This document shows, piece after piece, positions 30,302 to 39,592 of a DNA stretch of 64,000 nt. The notes below the pieces were generated by a model that was not told the origin of the DNA, ran no database searches, and saw only the letters and a list, made by a program, of their open reading frames with translations. Origin of the DNA: Parabacteroides distasonis (lineage in GTDB: Bacteria; Bacteroidota; Bacteroidia; Bacteroidales; Tannerellaceae); assembly GCA_021531775.1 (NCBI GenBank), contig JAFBIU010000005.1, forward strand, positions 62,001 through 126,000. The letters run 5' to 3'. The position numbers were made by a program, and so were the translations under genes. How positions within the stretch are numbered: the stretch's first letter is position 1; every line of letters begins with the position of its first letter.

Positions 30302-32020
30302 TTATTTTACAAACTTGATAGCCTTCACAACACCGTTCTCTTCCACAGCGATGATGTAAACCTGACCACGTTGCAAGCCCGGAGTAGCGATGAAGGCACC
30401 TTCACCTGAGATGATGCCGTTAGCAACCACCTTGCCGTTGATGCTTACGATTGAGTAGCGACCCTTTTCGCAGTTGTTGACATAGATGCCATTCTCAGCC
30501 ACGTTGATCGTTACGTCAGATACCGGAGCGATCGCTTCGTTAGCTGTAACAAACTGCAACAGGTTGGTCTGGAAGAACAGGGTACCCATATTCAGGCCAT
30601 ATTCGATGCTATTTTGAACCGGAATGATGATGTCTGTCTTACCGCCATCCTTAGCCAAGGTAGTGACGAATGCCATCACCTGATTGACATCAATTTCTTC
30701 AGCATCTTCGGTCACATCGTCATTAACCGGTTCATCGATCGTGATGATAGACACCAAACTGTCATCCTTCTTCTGAGCCTCTACGCTGATACCTTGATCA
30801 TAGACTAACTCACTGCCGTTCCATGCGTATTGAGCAACCTCAAAGATATCATCAGCTTCTTCTCCGGCCATAGCCAATCCCTCCATGACTTTGGCAATTG
30901 CAGTTCTGGTGATATCGTTCGGATCTAACGGAGTAGCAGCAGCCATCTTGGTTGTCTCCTTGTCAACCATTACCCATTCATCTTCGTTTGTATCTTTGGC
31001 ATACTCAGTGACGGTTTTGTAGATGTAATCACCGTCAGCAGGACTCGTGGCACCAACTTCATACGTCTTCTTGGTATAATTCTCGATAGCCATACCATAA
31101 TCGTCGTAGTACAATGTAATAACGGAGTCTGCTACTAACGGCATAGACTGTTTAAGGTTGTAGATGTAATCTTCAGAAAATACGATTGGGGTATCTACCG
31201 TTGCCAAACCGAATTTCGTTGTCTTCTTGATGTATCCTTTATCAGCCAACTGAGTCGGGTCTGTTACGATGATGAAGCTTTTTAAGGCTGCAGCCTCTTC
31301 GCCATTCATCATGACGCTGAGAGCCATACCCAGCTCACCCAAGGTCACGGTCGTAGTGGTAATGCCCTTGTCTGTCTTCTGTTCCATATTCAAGACATTG
31401 CCGCTCTTCAGCCAAGAAAGATCGGGCAGACTCCAACCTGGGATTGGCAGAGAACCTAAACTTCCCAAATTCTCTAACCCACCTGACAATTCGAGATCCA
31501 TTTTCAGCGATGAGAAGGGGATAGCGGAAGCAGCATTTTGAGCCGGAGTCACATCAATCTTGAAGGCTACGCCACCCATGTTGCTGGTAGAGGAGATGAC
31601 ACCCGGCATTCCGATCTTCATGGAAGCCGGCTGTTCCATGGTTAATGTTTTGTATTCACTGAAATAAATAGGAAGTGCCTCCAAGTTGACACCCAGCATA
31701 GCTGATATTCTCTTCATGATTTCTAACTTGTCAGCTTTACCCGCAACTGTCACGATATTCATGACATTCAGGTGTGCACTATCCGGCTGGATAGACAGAG
31801 TCGGCAGAGCAGTTGTTGTGTGGAAACCGGACTCTTCACCAGCCAACAAGGCTTTCACGTCCAATCCACTGATTGTTTTTACTTGGTCCAGCATAGCCGG
31901 GATAACAGCCTCTACAAAGGCACCGGCCTGTTCAGCAGTTACCTGCTGTTGCGCTGACATCGGAGTAGCAGCCAAAAAAGAGAGGGCTGCCAGACTGATA
32001 GATGTAAAGATTTTCTTCAT
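30302..32020 (-). CDS. Large secreted protein with a sorting-type C-terminal domain
   Basis: 572 residues with a signal peptide (MKKIFTSISLAALSFLAATP, MSAQQ). The body (about 25-490) shows no family I recognise and has acidic stretches (DDVTEDAEEIDVNQ). The last ~75 residues (VTINVAENGIYVNNCEKGRY, SIVSINGKVVANG ... VKAIKFVK) have the pattern of type IX secretion sorting domains and of the DUF6383-like ends common in Parabacteroides. It is therefore likely to be moved to the cell surface by type IX secretion or to be an S-layer-type protein. A well-spaced promoter lies just upstream. Confidence 0.75.
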   Translation of the reverse strand: MKKIFTSISLAALSFLAATPMSAQQQVTAEQAGAFVEAVIPAMLDQVKTISGLDVKALLAGEESGFHTTTALPTLSIQPDSAHLNVMNIVTVAGKADKLEIMKRISAMLGVNLEALPIYFSEYKTLTMEQPASMKIGMPGVISSTSNMGGVAFKIDVTPAQNAASAIPFSSLKMDLELSGGLENLGSLGSLPIPGWSLPDLSWLKSGNVLNMEQKTDKGITTTTVTLGELGMALSVMMNGEEAAALKSFIIVTDPTQLADKGYIKKTTKFGLATVDTPIVFSEDYIYNLKQSMPLVADSVITLYYDDYGMAIENYTKKTYEVGATSPADGDYIYKTVTEYAKDTNEDEWVMVDKETTKMAAATPLDPNDITRTAIAKVMEGLAMAGEEADDIFEVAQYAWNGSELVYDQGISVEAQKKDDSLVSIITIDEPVNDDVTEDAEEIDVNQVMAFVTTLAKDGGKTDIIIPVQNSIEYGLNMGTLFFQTNLLQFVTANEAIAPVSDVTINVAENGIYVNNCEKGRYSIVSINGKVVANGIISGEGAFIATPGLQRGQVYIIAVEENGVVKAIKFVK

Positions 32021-32054
32021 ACGCTTAATGCTTTAAATTAAATTACACAGGGGA

Positions 32055-32086
32055 CAAAGATACGGGTTTGTTGTTGAAAGAACAAA
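32055..32086 (-). promoter_or_regulatory. Promoter of the large secreted protein
   Basis: On the minus strand TTTG (32083-32086) and TATCTTTG (32055-32062) are 20 bases apart, a full consensus match; the ATG is 35 bases downstream. Confidence 0.75.
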
Positions 32087-32147
32087 ATTTTCAAACCGTA
32101 AACTTTGGCGCAATCCTTGCAAACATTGTTCCAATATTAAATCCAAG

Positions 32148-33203
32148 CTACGACAGCCAAGAGGGGAAGAGGGTCTCAACCGCAAAATAGCCCAAAATGA
32201 TGAGCAGGACTGCTACACTGGCCAACAAGACAATGATCAATACGCTGCAAGCAAACATCTGGATCGTTTTCCAAATACTCTGTTTCCAGGTCAGTTGGAA
32301 CAGTTGGTAGTTATTCAGACAGAAGACCGCGAAGATCAGTCCGGCAGACAGATCGTAGATGTCTCCTGCTGCCGCCTCTCCGCTGCAGAGCACATACAGG
32401 ATGCTGAGCAGCAAGGTTTGTGCACCGAAATAGGTTTGGGCCACCACCAACTCCGTCAAATTGTAGAAGGGTTTCCGTTTGCGTCGGCTCAACACCAGAC
32501 GGGTGGAAAGGGCAAAGACTGGTACGGTTGCCAACACTTGGAACGCCTTGTTCCCTTCTACCCAACTGACTAACAAATTCCAGACTCGTTGCAAGTAGGA
32601 TGAATCGGATGGCTTGTTGAACGAGTTCCCTACGGCTTTTATGATTGGAAGAGGGATACCCGGGAATACCTCTTGCAGGGCCTCTTGGATCTCCTCGGCA
32701 GTCTGTTGCTCCTCCTCCAAAGACTGGACCTGTTGGATACTATCGGGTTCTGACAACTGTTCGGTCACTATTTGGGGAACCTGCTTCTCTCGTTGGAGTG
32801 CTTTCGGATCAATCAACTGGACAATCATGAGGTAGATGGCCGCCAACACAAACAGGACTTGGGCAGGCTTGAAGTAGGATTTGCGTTTTCCCTGTAAAAA
32901 GTCCCGTACCAAATACCCCGGGCGATACAACAGATCGATCAAGGTACGTGTGAATCCCTGATCTACATTGAAAAAACCGGAGGCTATGTTTCGGATGATG
33001 TGGCGAAATTGGATCCGTTGTGTGTCGCGGCTTTGGCCGCAACGAGGACAAAAGTTTCCCTCAAAGATCATGCCGCAGTTGAGGCAGGTACATGGCTCCA
33101 CATCATTTGCTTTGGCAGCTGTACCCCGGACCATTTGTACGTGTATCTTCCGTTTCCAGCGTTGGACGACGGTTCGTAGAGGTTGTTGTAGAACAGGTTT
33201 CAT
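32148..33203 (-). CDS. DUF3667 membrane protein with zinc ribbon
   Basis: 351 residues. A zinc ribbon near residues 40-60 (CLNCGMIFEGNFCPRCGQ) is followed by the DUF3667 signature (IASGFFNVDQGFTRTLIDLL, YRPGYLVRDFLQGKRKSYFK). Several membrane segments follow, with an acidic/Gln-rich loop between them. Function unknown. The zinc ribbon and first helices face the cytoplasm by the usual positive-inside pattern. Transcribed alone from the promoter at 33226. Confidence 0.87.
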   Translation of the reverse strand: MKPVLQQPLRTVVQRWKRKIHVQMVRGTAAKANDVEPCTCLNCGMIFEGNFCPRCGQSRDTQRIQFRHIIRNIASGFFNVDQGFTRTLIDLLYRPGYLVRDFLQGKRKSYFKPAQVLFVLAAIYLMIVQLIDPKALQREKQVPQIVTEQLSEPDSIQQVQSLEEEQQTAEEIQEALQEVFPGIPLPIIKAVGNSFNKPSDSSYLQRVWNLLVSWVEGNKAFQVLATVPVFALSTRLVLSRRKRKPFYNLTELVVAQTYFGAQTLLLSILYVLCSGEAAAGDIYDLSAGLIFAVFCLNNYQLFQLTWKQSIWKTIQMFACSVLIIVLLASVAVLLIILGYFAVETLFPSWLS

Positions 33204-33225
33204 CGATATTACTATTTTAGAGTTG

Positions 33226-33233
33226 CAAAGATA
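33226..33233 (-). promoter_or_regulatory. -7 element for the DUF3667 gene
   Basis: The minus strand reads TATCTTTG (match to TAnnTTTG), 22 bases upstream of the ATG. The region also has to drive the divergent cupin gene, whose best -7 candidate, near 33247-33254, departs from consensus. Confidence 0.45.
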
Positions 33234-33276
33234 TGGATATTTTAGTTACTTTGCGGACGTATAAATCTATATTGAG

Positions 33277-33681
33277 ATGATACTTGACAAAAATCTTTTA
33301 GACTCGTTATTGGAGCAAGCGGCAGCATCCCCGCGTTTGCGCCAGAATTTTGATTTGCGTACGTCCGCTGCCGACACATCGCAACGTATGTTGAATGCCC
33401 TCCAACCGGATACGCAAGTGTCCATCCATCAGCATTTGGAGACGACTGAGACCGTGGTCTGCCTCTGTGGACGTCTGGAGGAGATCTATTATGAACCGGT
33501 TGAAGCGGCAGATGGTGCTGGCCAACCCACGTTCAAGGAGATCGGTCGTGAACTGCTCTGTCCGGCCGAGGGATTGTATGGATTGCAGATTCCCGTAGGC
33601 GTTTGGCATACCATTCGCGTGTTGGAACCGTCGGTCATCTTCGAAGCCAAGGATGGTGCCTACCAACCCCGTCCGGCCTAA
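33277..33681 (+). CDS. WbuC-like cupin metalloprotein
   Basis: 134 residues of the WbuC cupin family: LRQNFDLRTSAADTSQRMLN, then IHQHLETTETVVCLCGRLEE and IPVGVWHTIRVLEPSVIFEA. The histidines in IHQHLET and VWHT are the likely metal ligands. WbuC-type proteins often lie near O-antigen genes; no such genes are seen here and its substrate is unknown. It converges on the next gene with only 5 bases between stops and no terminator in between. Confidence 0.85.
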   Translation: MILDKNLLDSLLEQAAASPRLRQNFDLRTSAADTSQRMLNALQPDTQVSIHQHLETTETVVCLCGRLEEIYYEPVEAADGAGQPTFKEIGRELLCPAEGLYGLQIPVGVWHTIRVLEPSVIFEAKDGAYQPRPA

Positions 33682-33686
33682 TCGCG

Positions 33687-34337
33687 TCAGAACGTATGTG
33701 TATAAGTGAGTCCGATACAATGGCGAAAATTGACCGGATCCTTCACATATACGATGTTGTACCGATAGTAGAGTTGAAAGCTGTTGTGCGGATTGAGACG
33801 GTAGTTGCATCCGCCTGACAGCCGGATCTTGTCGAGGTGCGCCTTTTTGTGCTGGCCGACTCCGTTGAACAGCTCCACGTAGGTGAAGGGGGAGAAGGCA
33901 CTCTTGCCGCGACGGTAGGAGAGGGTCAACATCGTGCGCAGGAAATTGGTCGGTGTCGGTTGGTGGATCTTGTACGTACTCTGAAAACGCTCCCGCAAAG
34001 CCAGTTGGAAAGAGCCGAGGGGCAACTGTCCGTTGGCATAGAGGTAGTAGCGATGTCGTTGTTCCGTACGGTTACCGGGGCGGCTCAGGTAGGAGTAACC
34101 CGCTCCCAAACGCAGTTGCCGGTGCAGACGCCAATTGAGTTCGCCCGAGGTCAGCGAGTAGCCGATTCCATTCCCCTCCTGATCCGGTCGAAAATCCTCT
34201 TCGACCAAATAGTGAAGCGACTGGTATAATTTACCTTGTAGGGACACTTTGAAATAGACACCTACTCCCTCTTTGGCCCACAAAGCAGGCGCGAGCAGAA
34301 GCAGTAGGCAGCTCAGTAGAATGTGTTGGCGTTTCAT
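33687..34337 (-). CDS. DUF2490 outer-membrane protein
   Basis: 216 residues with a signal peptide (MKRQHILLSCLLLLLAPALW, AK) and alternating beta-strand pattern ending in an aromatic residue (IGLTYTHTF), matching DUF2490 predicted beta-barrels. It is the last gene of the minus-strand group glnS-TPR-DUF368-DUF2490 (24 bases after DUF368). Function unknown; a small outer-membrane barrel is the best reading. Confidence 0.82.
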   Translation of the reverse strand: MKRQHILLSCLLLLLAPALWAKEGVGVYFKVSLQGKLYQSLHYLVEEDFRPDQEGNGIGYSLTSGELNWRLHRQLRLGAGYSYLSRPGNRTEQRHRYYLYANGQLPLGSFQLALRERFQSTYKIHQPTPTNFLRTMLTLSYRRGKSAFSPFTYVELFNGVGQHKKAHLDKIRLSGGCNYRLNPHNSFQLYYRYNIVYVKDPVNFRHCIGLTYTHTF

Positions 34338-34361
34338 GCGGTGTAAGAATCTCTGTTGTGC

Positions 34362-35288
34362 TTAGGCTTTTTGTGCATCCGCCCCTCCTCCGCGGACAGA
34401 TAGTTTTTCCAATCCATAGACCAGGAAGAATCCGATCAGCATCAAGGCGACCGCTTCCGGCAGCTGATGGTCCGGCAGGATGTTCTGCTCGATGAGCGGA
34501 CGAACCACACCATGACTGTCTGTATAGGTCTCTAAGGTCTCCTTCCAAGGCCATACTTTGTTCAGCGACCCCAGCATGAATCCCGACAGAATGGCGATCG
34601 TCAGGTCGTGGAAACGGCGCAAGGCATAGGAGAGTAGTCGTGAGAAAGAGGTAATGCCGATGGCAGCACCCCCGAGAAAGACCAGCAAGACGGAGAGGCG
34701 TAACGATTTGACAGCCTCCATGATGTAGAAATATTTACCCAACAGCACTAGAATGAAACTACCCGAAATGCCAGGCAGGATCATCGCACAGATGGCAATG
34801 GCTCCGCACAAGAAGATGAAGCCCAAATGCGTCGGCGTCTCAGCCGGGGTAGCCACGGTGATATAGAACGCTAACAAGGCACCTGCCAGAAAACCAACGA
34901 TACTCTTCGCATTCCACGTTTTGACATCTTTTGCCACGAACCAGGTAGAGGCAGTAACCAGTCCGAAGAAGAAGGACCAGACGAGTGTCGGCTGATAGGT
35001 CAGCAGGTAGGTGACGATTTTGGCCAAAGAAAAGACGCTGATACCGATTCCGGCCACAATGGCCAGCAGGAAGCTGGCATTGACAGCTTGCCAGAAAGCC
35101 GCGATCCTTCCGGTAAAAAGCAACCGCAGACTGTTGCCGTTGATGCTCTTGATGGAGTTGATCAGCTCCTCGTAGATACCTACGATAAAAGCAATGGTTC
35201 CACCCGAGACACCGGGAACCACATCCGCAGCTCCCATACCCATACCTTTCAATACCAGTAACGCGTAATCTTTGATCGTTCGTTTCAT
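34362..35288 (-). CDS. DUF368 membrane protein (PopT-type polyprenyl-phosphate transporter)
   Basis: 308 residues, polytopic. It has the duplicated family signature GMGMGAADVVPGVSGGTIAF near the start and MILPGISGSFILVLLGKYFY in the second half. DUF368 proteins were recently identified as one of two families that recycle undecaprenyl phosphate across the inner membrane (PopT); that function is taken from the family, not shown here. It lies between a TPR protein and a DUF2490 barrel in a likely operon with glnS. Confidence 0.9.
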   Translation of the reverse strand: MKRTIKDYALLVLKGMGMGAADVVPGVSGGTIAFIVGIYEELINSIKSINGNSLRLLFTGRIAAFWQAVNASFLLAIVAGIGISVFSLAKIVTYLLTYQPTLVWSFFFGLVTASTWFVAKDVKTWNAKSIVGFLAGALLAFYITVATPAETPTHLGFIFLCGAIAICAMILPGISGSFILVLLGKYFYIMEAVKSLRLSVLLVFLGGAAIGITSFSRLLSYALRRFHDLTIAILSGFMLGSLNKVWPWKETLETYTDSHGVVRPLIEQNILPDHQLPEAVALMLIGFFLVYGLEKLSVRGGGADAQKA

Positions 35289-35299
35289 CTTGTCGTTGT

Positions 35300-36832
35300 T
35301 CAGTTCTTGTTGTCTTTATTTGCTAAGAATTGTTGGATCAAATCCTTGATCAGTTGTTGGGAAGATTCCTTGGTCATCGGCACCAGCAGATCCTTCATCG
35401 AAAGCATCTGTTTTTGGCCCGATGGGGTCTCCCTACCATCCAACGCTTCATCCTCCTCCAGATCCTGCAAATCGTAGGAGTCGTCGAGGTCATCCAGTAC
35501 ATCGTTGGCCTCTTCCTCCTCATCGACCGCCTCGTTCAGGTAGGAAGAGAATTGTTTCATATCACCTATTTTCGCATAGGCAAACGAGTAGTAGATTTCC
35601 TGATTGGGGATGTCCGGATCTACTTCAAACGCTTTGTCGAACAGAATGATTGCCTCCTTGGCCTTGCCGACGAGACAGAGTGCTTGTCCAGCCTGATGCA
35701 GCACGCTCGCATCCTCCTTCGTGAGCGGGCAGGTACGGATCACCTCTACAATCTCGTCAAAGAAATGCATGGCTTTTTCCAGCTCGTTCTCCTCGATGTA
35801 ATAGGTGGTCAACAGACAAAGCACCCGTAGATCCTGCGGAAACTGCTCGTAGGCTTGCATAAGCGAACGGACTGCTCCCTCTTTCTGTCCCAGTTCCAGG
35901 CAGACACGGAAGACGCTGAGGAAATTCTCCGAAGGATCATGCCCTTCATTGTTGTAGTCTTGCATGAGCTCAATGCACTTGTCCCGGTTGCCCATACGCA
36001 GGTAACACTCTGCAATCATCGGGAGCAATCGATCGAGGTTTGTGGAGGATTTGTTGCATTCTTCATACACCTCCAACACCTTTTCGTAGCTTTCGTTCAG
36101 GTACAGCCCGTAGATCTTGAGCATCTGCAGATCGGCATCCTCGGCAGCTTCCGGATCGCAGGTTTGTGCGAAATCACACGCCTCGACCGCCTTCTCATAT
36201 TCATGGTTAATGAGGTAAAGACGACCCAACATGAACCAGTATTCGTTCGCAAAGGGATGCCGATCGATCAGCTTGTTGGCAATCTGGATGGCTTCTGTAT
36301 ATTTCCCTTCCGATTCATACACATAGCAGAGCTCCTCTTGCAGGACCAGGTTGTCTGGGAACAGCTCCAGCCCCCATGTCAGGTAGGGCTTTGATTGCTG
36401 GAACAGATCGCGGTCGTCAAGCAGAATCACCAGTTCTTCCAGCACAATCTCCAGTGCATGGTGGTCGGTCTTCTCCAGTTCCATGATCACCTTCCTGACC
36501 GACTTGAAATCATTCAATGTCGCGTAGCACTGGACACGCAGAATCTCTACCTCCGGATTACCGGGCAACTGCAGTTGGTTGGTCTGTTGCAAAGCCTCCT
36601 GGGTGTAACCGTCATACAGCAGTTTCCTGCATCGACGGATTTGTAAGTCCTCATGAAAGGGATGAAGTTTCAGCCCGAGAGCCAAAACTTCATCGTAATA
36701 CCTGAGGTTATTTGTCTCTTCCAAATAATCTAACATGTCTTCAATCTGATCGACGTCAAAATAGGGATCCTTACCCTTCTTTTTGGCCGTCAGATAGGTG
36801 TTAAACCATTGTGAAGCACTGTTCTTTTTCAT
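35300..36832 (-). CDS. Tetratricopeptide repeat protein
   Basis: 510 residues, no signal peptide. TPR-like helical repeats run from about 30 to 430 (ANEYWFMLGRLYLINHEYEK, AVEACDFAQTCDPEAAE; ASVLHQAGQALCLVGKAKEA). A very acidic stretch follows (VDEEEEANDVLDDLDDSYDL), then a basic/polar C-terminal helix. It is 14 bases downstream of glnS and 11 upstream of the DUF368 gene. Probably a cytosolic scaffold; partners unknown. The glnS-TPR pair is common in Bacteroidales. Confidence 0.88.
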   Translation of the reverse strand: MKKNSASQWFNTYLTAKKKGKDPYFDVDQIEDMLDYLEETNNLRYYDEVLALGLKLHPFHEDLQIRRCRKLLYDGYTQEALQQTNQLQLPGNPEVEILRVQCYATLNDFKSVRKVIMELEKTDHHALEIVLEELVILLDDRDLFQQSKPYLTWGLELFPDNLVLQEELCYVYESEGKYTEAIQIANKLIDRHPFANEYWFMLGRLYLINHEYEKAVEACDFAQTCDPEAAEDADLQMLKIYGLYLNESYEKVLEVYEECNKSSTNLDRLLPMIAECYLRMGNRDKCIELMQDYNNEGHDPSENFLSVFRVCLELGQKEGAVRSLMQAYEQFPQDLRVLCLLTTYYIEENELEKAMHFFDEIVEVIRTCPLTKEDASVLHQAGQALCLVGKAKEAIILFDKAFEVDPDIPNQEIYYSFAYAKIGDMKQFSSYLNEAVDEEEEANDVLDDLDDSYDLQDLEEDEALDGRETPSGQKQMLSMKDLLVPMTKESSQQLIKDLIQQFLANKDNKN

Positions 36833-36846
36833 AAGGCTGAACGCAA

Positions 36847-38589
36847 TTATGCTTTTCCTTTGACCTTACTCCAAGTGTCCTTGAGCGAGACTGTCCGGTT
36901 GAACACCAGTTTCTCGGCAGTCGAACTCTTATCCACATTGAAATAGCCGATACGCTGGAACTGCAGATAATCCAACGGCTTGGATTCGGCCAGGAATTTC
37001 TCGACGTAACAGTTGGTCAGCACCTGCAATGAATCGGGGTTGATGATCTCCTTCATGGCTTCGAGTACGTCGCAACCTTTGCTTTCGCGGATGGCAGCCA
37101 ACTCGTCGCGCGGGTTCTCCACCTTCCAGAGACGATCGTACAGACGCACTTCGGCCGGCAGACAGTGGGCGCAGCTGACCCAATGCAAGGTGCCCTTCAC
37201 CTTACGGTTGCTGTCGGGCATACCACTCTTGGTGGCCGGATCATATTCGCAATAGATCTCTACGACGCGACCCGCTTCGTCCTTCTTGCAGCCAGTACAC
37301 TTCACGATGTAGGCATTCTTCAGACGCACCTCCTGTCCCGGAGTCATGCGGAAATATTTCTTCGGAGCATTCTCCATGAAGTCCTCCTCTTCGATCCAGA
37401 GCTCCCGGCTGAACTCGATCAGGTGTGAACCGGCTGTCGGATCCTCCGGATTGTTGATGGCCTCCATCTCCTCGACCTGTCCCTCCGGGTAGTTCGTGAT
37501 GATCAGCTTCACCGGATGCAGCACGGCTGACACACGGGTAGCGCGTTGGTTCAGGTCTTCCCGAACGGCACTCTCCAACAGCGAGAACTCGTTGAGGGCA
37601 TCGTAGGTCGTGTAGCCGATCTTGTCGATGAACTTATGGATAGACTCGGGCGAGTAGCCGCGACGGCGGAAACCACAAATCGTCGGCATACGCGGATCGT
37701 CCCAACCATCTACCAATCCCTCCTTGACCAGAATCAATAGGTTACGCTTGCTCATCAAGGTGTAGCTCAAGTTCAGTTTGTTGAACTCGTACTGGCGCGG
37801 ACGGTTGTCGTCCAGATCCTTGCCCTCTTTGAGCCAGTCGATGAAGAGATCATACAACGGACGGTGAACGACAAACTCCAACGTACAAAGCGAGTGGGTG
37901 ACCCCTTCGAAGAAGTCGCTCTGACCATGTGCGAAGTCATACATCGGGTAGGCTTTCCAGGTGTCACCTGTGCGGTGATGCGGGGTCTTGATGACCCGGT
38001 AGATGATCGGATCGCGGAAGTGCATGTTGGGATTGGCCATGTCAATCTTGGCACGCAACACCATGGCACCCTCTTCAATTTCACCACTGTTCATCTTTTG
38101 GAAGAGTTCCAGGTTCTCTTCAATCGGACGGTTGCGGTAGGGGCTATCGATACCCGGCTGCGTCGGTGTACCCTTCTGCTGGGCAATCTGCTCCGAGGTC
38201 TGTTCGTCGATGTAGGCTTTGCCCTCCTTGATCAGTTGGATGGCAAACTCCCACAGCTGGGGGAAGTAGTCTGAAGCATAATATTCATTTCCCCATTGGA
38301 ATCCTAACCACTGGATATCCTCCTTGATGGAATCCACATACTCCATGTCCTCCTTGACCGGATTGGTGTCGTCGAAGCGGAGGTTGCAGACACCCCCATA
38401 TTTTTGGGCAATTCCGAAGTCCATGCAGATAGCTTTCGCATGTCCGATATGTAAATAGCCGTTGGGCTCCGGCGGGAAACGGGTCTGCACACGGTTCCCA
38501 TTCTTGCCTTCGGCCAAATCCTTTTCTACGATGTTTTCAATGAAGTTCAAGCTTTTCTTGCTCTCTTCGTTCAAATTTGTCTCGCTCAT
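36847..38589 (-). CDS. glnS: Glutaminyl-tRNA synthetase
   Basis: Charges tRNA-Gln with glutamine. 580 residues with the class I motifs: PEPNGYLHIGHAKA (HIGH at 47-50) and the KMSKS equivalent TLMSKRNL near 287. GlnRS-specific anticodon-binding beta-barrels follow (VRLKNAYIVKCTGCKKDEAG). The length is normal. First gene of the four-gene minus-strand operon. Confidence 0.97.
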   Translation of the reverse strand: MSETNLNEESKKSLNFIENIVEKDLAEGKNGNRVQTRFPPEPNGYLHIGHAKAICMDFGIAQKYGGVCNLRFDDTNPVKEDMEYVDSIKEDIQWLGFQWGNEYYASDYFPQLWEFAIQLIKEGKAYIDEQTSEQIAQQKGTPTQPGIDSPYRNRPIEENLELFQKMNSGEIEEGAMVLRAKIDMANPNMHFRDPIIYRVIKTPHHRTGDTWKAYPMYDFAHGQSDFFEGVTHSLCTLEFVVHRPLYDLFIDWLKEGKDLDDNRPRQYEFNKLNLSYTLMSKRNLLILVKEGLVDGWDDPRMPTICGFRRRGYSPESIHKFIDKIGYTTYDALNEFSLLESAVREDLNQRATRVSAVLHPVKLIITNYPEGQVEEMEAINNPEDPTAGSHLIEFSRELWIEEEDFMENAPKKYFRMTPGQEVRLKNAYIVKCTGCKKDEAGRVVEIYCEYDPATKSGMPDSNRKVKGTLHWVSCAHCLPAEVRLYDRLWKVENPRDELAAIRESKGCDVLEAMKEIINPDSLQVLTNCYVEKFLAESKPLDYLQFQRIGYFNVDKSSTAEKLVFNRTVSLKDTWSKVKGKA

Positions 38590-38617
38590 AAAATTCTTCC
38601 TAATGATTCAGATGGTG

Positions 38618-38625
38618 CAAAGGTA
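38618..38625 (-). promoter_or_regulatory. -7 element for glnS operon
   Basis: The minus strand reads TACCTTTG, an exact TAnnTTTG match, 28 bases upstream of the glnS ATG. No TTTG at -33 is evident. Confidence 0.5.
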
Positions 38626-38738
38626 ATAATAATTCGAAGAAAAACACTTATTCTTGATTGTCCATTGTCAAGAGATGTGTATCTTCGTGCCTGAAAAGTA
38701 CAAATCAAGGCATTTTTATAGATAAAACATAAGTTCTG

Positions 38739-39548
38739 ATGAAAAAGTTATTGACGTTTGCTGCCTTTTCGACAGCAATTTTGTGCAGTTGCGGCCAACA
38801 GGCTTCACAACAGGCCGAGACGGCAGCTCCGGCAGAGAGTACAGTTGAAGCAACTGCGGGTATCAACGAATTGACAGCCCAGGAGAAGGCAGAGGGCTGG
38901 CAGTTGTTGTTTGATGGCAAGACGACGAAGGGTTGGCGCGGTGCGCACAAGGAGACCTTCCCCGACAAAGGATGGGAAATCAAGGATGGTGTGTTGACGG
39001 TGTTGCCTGCCGACGGTGGCGAATCGACCAACGGGGGTGACATTGTGACGGAGGGCGTCTATTCAGCCTTCGAACTGAGTGTTGATTTCCAGATCACACC
39101 GGGTGCCAACAGTGGTATCAAGTATTTCGTGACGGAACAGGAGAAGCAGAAGGGTTCGGCCTACGGACTGGAGTTCCAGATTCTGGACGATGCGTTGCAT
39201 CCGGATGCCAAACTCTATACCACCTATCCGGGTAGCCGTACTTTGGCCAGCCTCTACGACTTGATCAAGAGTGAAAATGTGCAGTTCAAGGGTGTGGGCG
39301 AATGGAATACAGCCGTGGTGAAGGTCTTCCCCAACAACCATGTCGAGCATTGGTTGAATGGTGTGAAGGTGCTGGAATACGAACGTGCCAGCGATGCATT
39401 CCGCGAGTTGGTGAAGGGTAGCAAATATGCAGATCCTGCCTACAACGATCCGATGGCCTTTGGTGAAGCTCCGGAAGGTCACATCCTCTTGCAAGATCAT
39501 GGCAACAAGGTCTCTTTCCGCAACATCAAGATCCGTGAGCTGAAGTAA
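38739..39548 (+). CDS. DUF1080 (3-keto-disaccharide hydrolase type) lipoprotein
   Basis: 269 residues. The N-terminus is a lipoprotein signal (MKKLLTFAAFSTAILCSC, Cys at 18) followed by an Ala/Glu/Gln linker. From about 60 it matches DUF1080: GWQLLFDGKTTKGWRG, GGDIVTEGVYSAFELSVDFQ, ANSGIKYFV, LEFQILDD and the final HGNKVSFRNIKIRELK. The family adopts a lectin-like jelly roll; some members cleave 3-keto-glycosides, and here the substrate is unknown. Single gene, divergent from glnS. Confidence 0.9.
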   Translation: MKKLLTFAAFSTAILCSCGQQASQQAETAAPAESTVEATAGINELTAQEKAEGWQLLFDGKTTKGWRGAHKETFPDKGWEIKDGVLTVLPADGGESTNGGDIVTEGVYSAFELSVDFQITPGANSGIKYFVTEQEKQKGSAYGLEFQILDDALHPDAKLYTTYPGSRTLASLYDLIKSENVQFKGVGEWNTAVVKVFPNNHVEHWLNGVKVLEYERASDAFRELVKGSKYADPAYNDPMAFGEAPEGHILLQDHGNKVSFRNIKIRELK

Positions 39549-39592
39549 GCTTCCGTATCGGTTGTTGCGTCTGATCCTATATTAATTAATGT

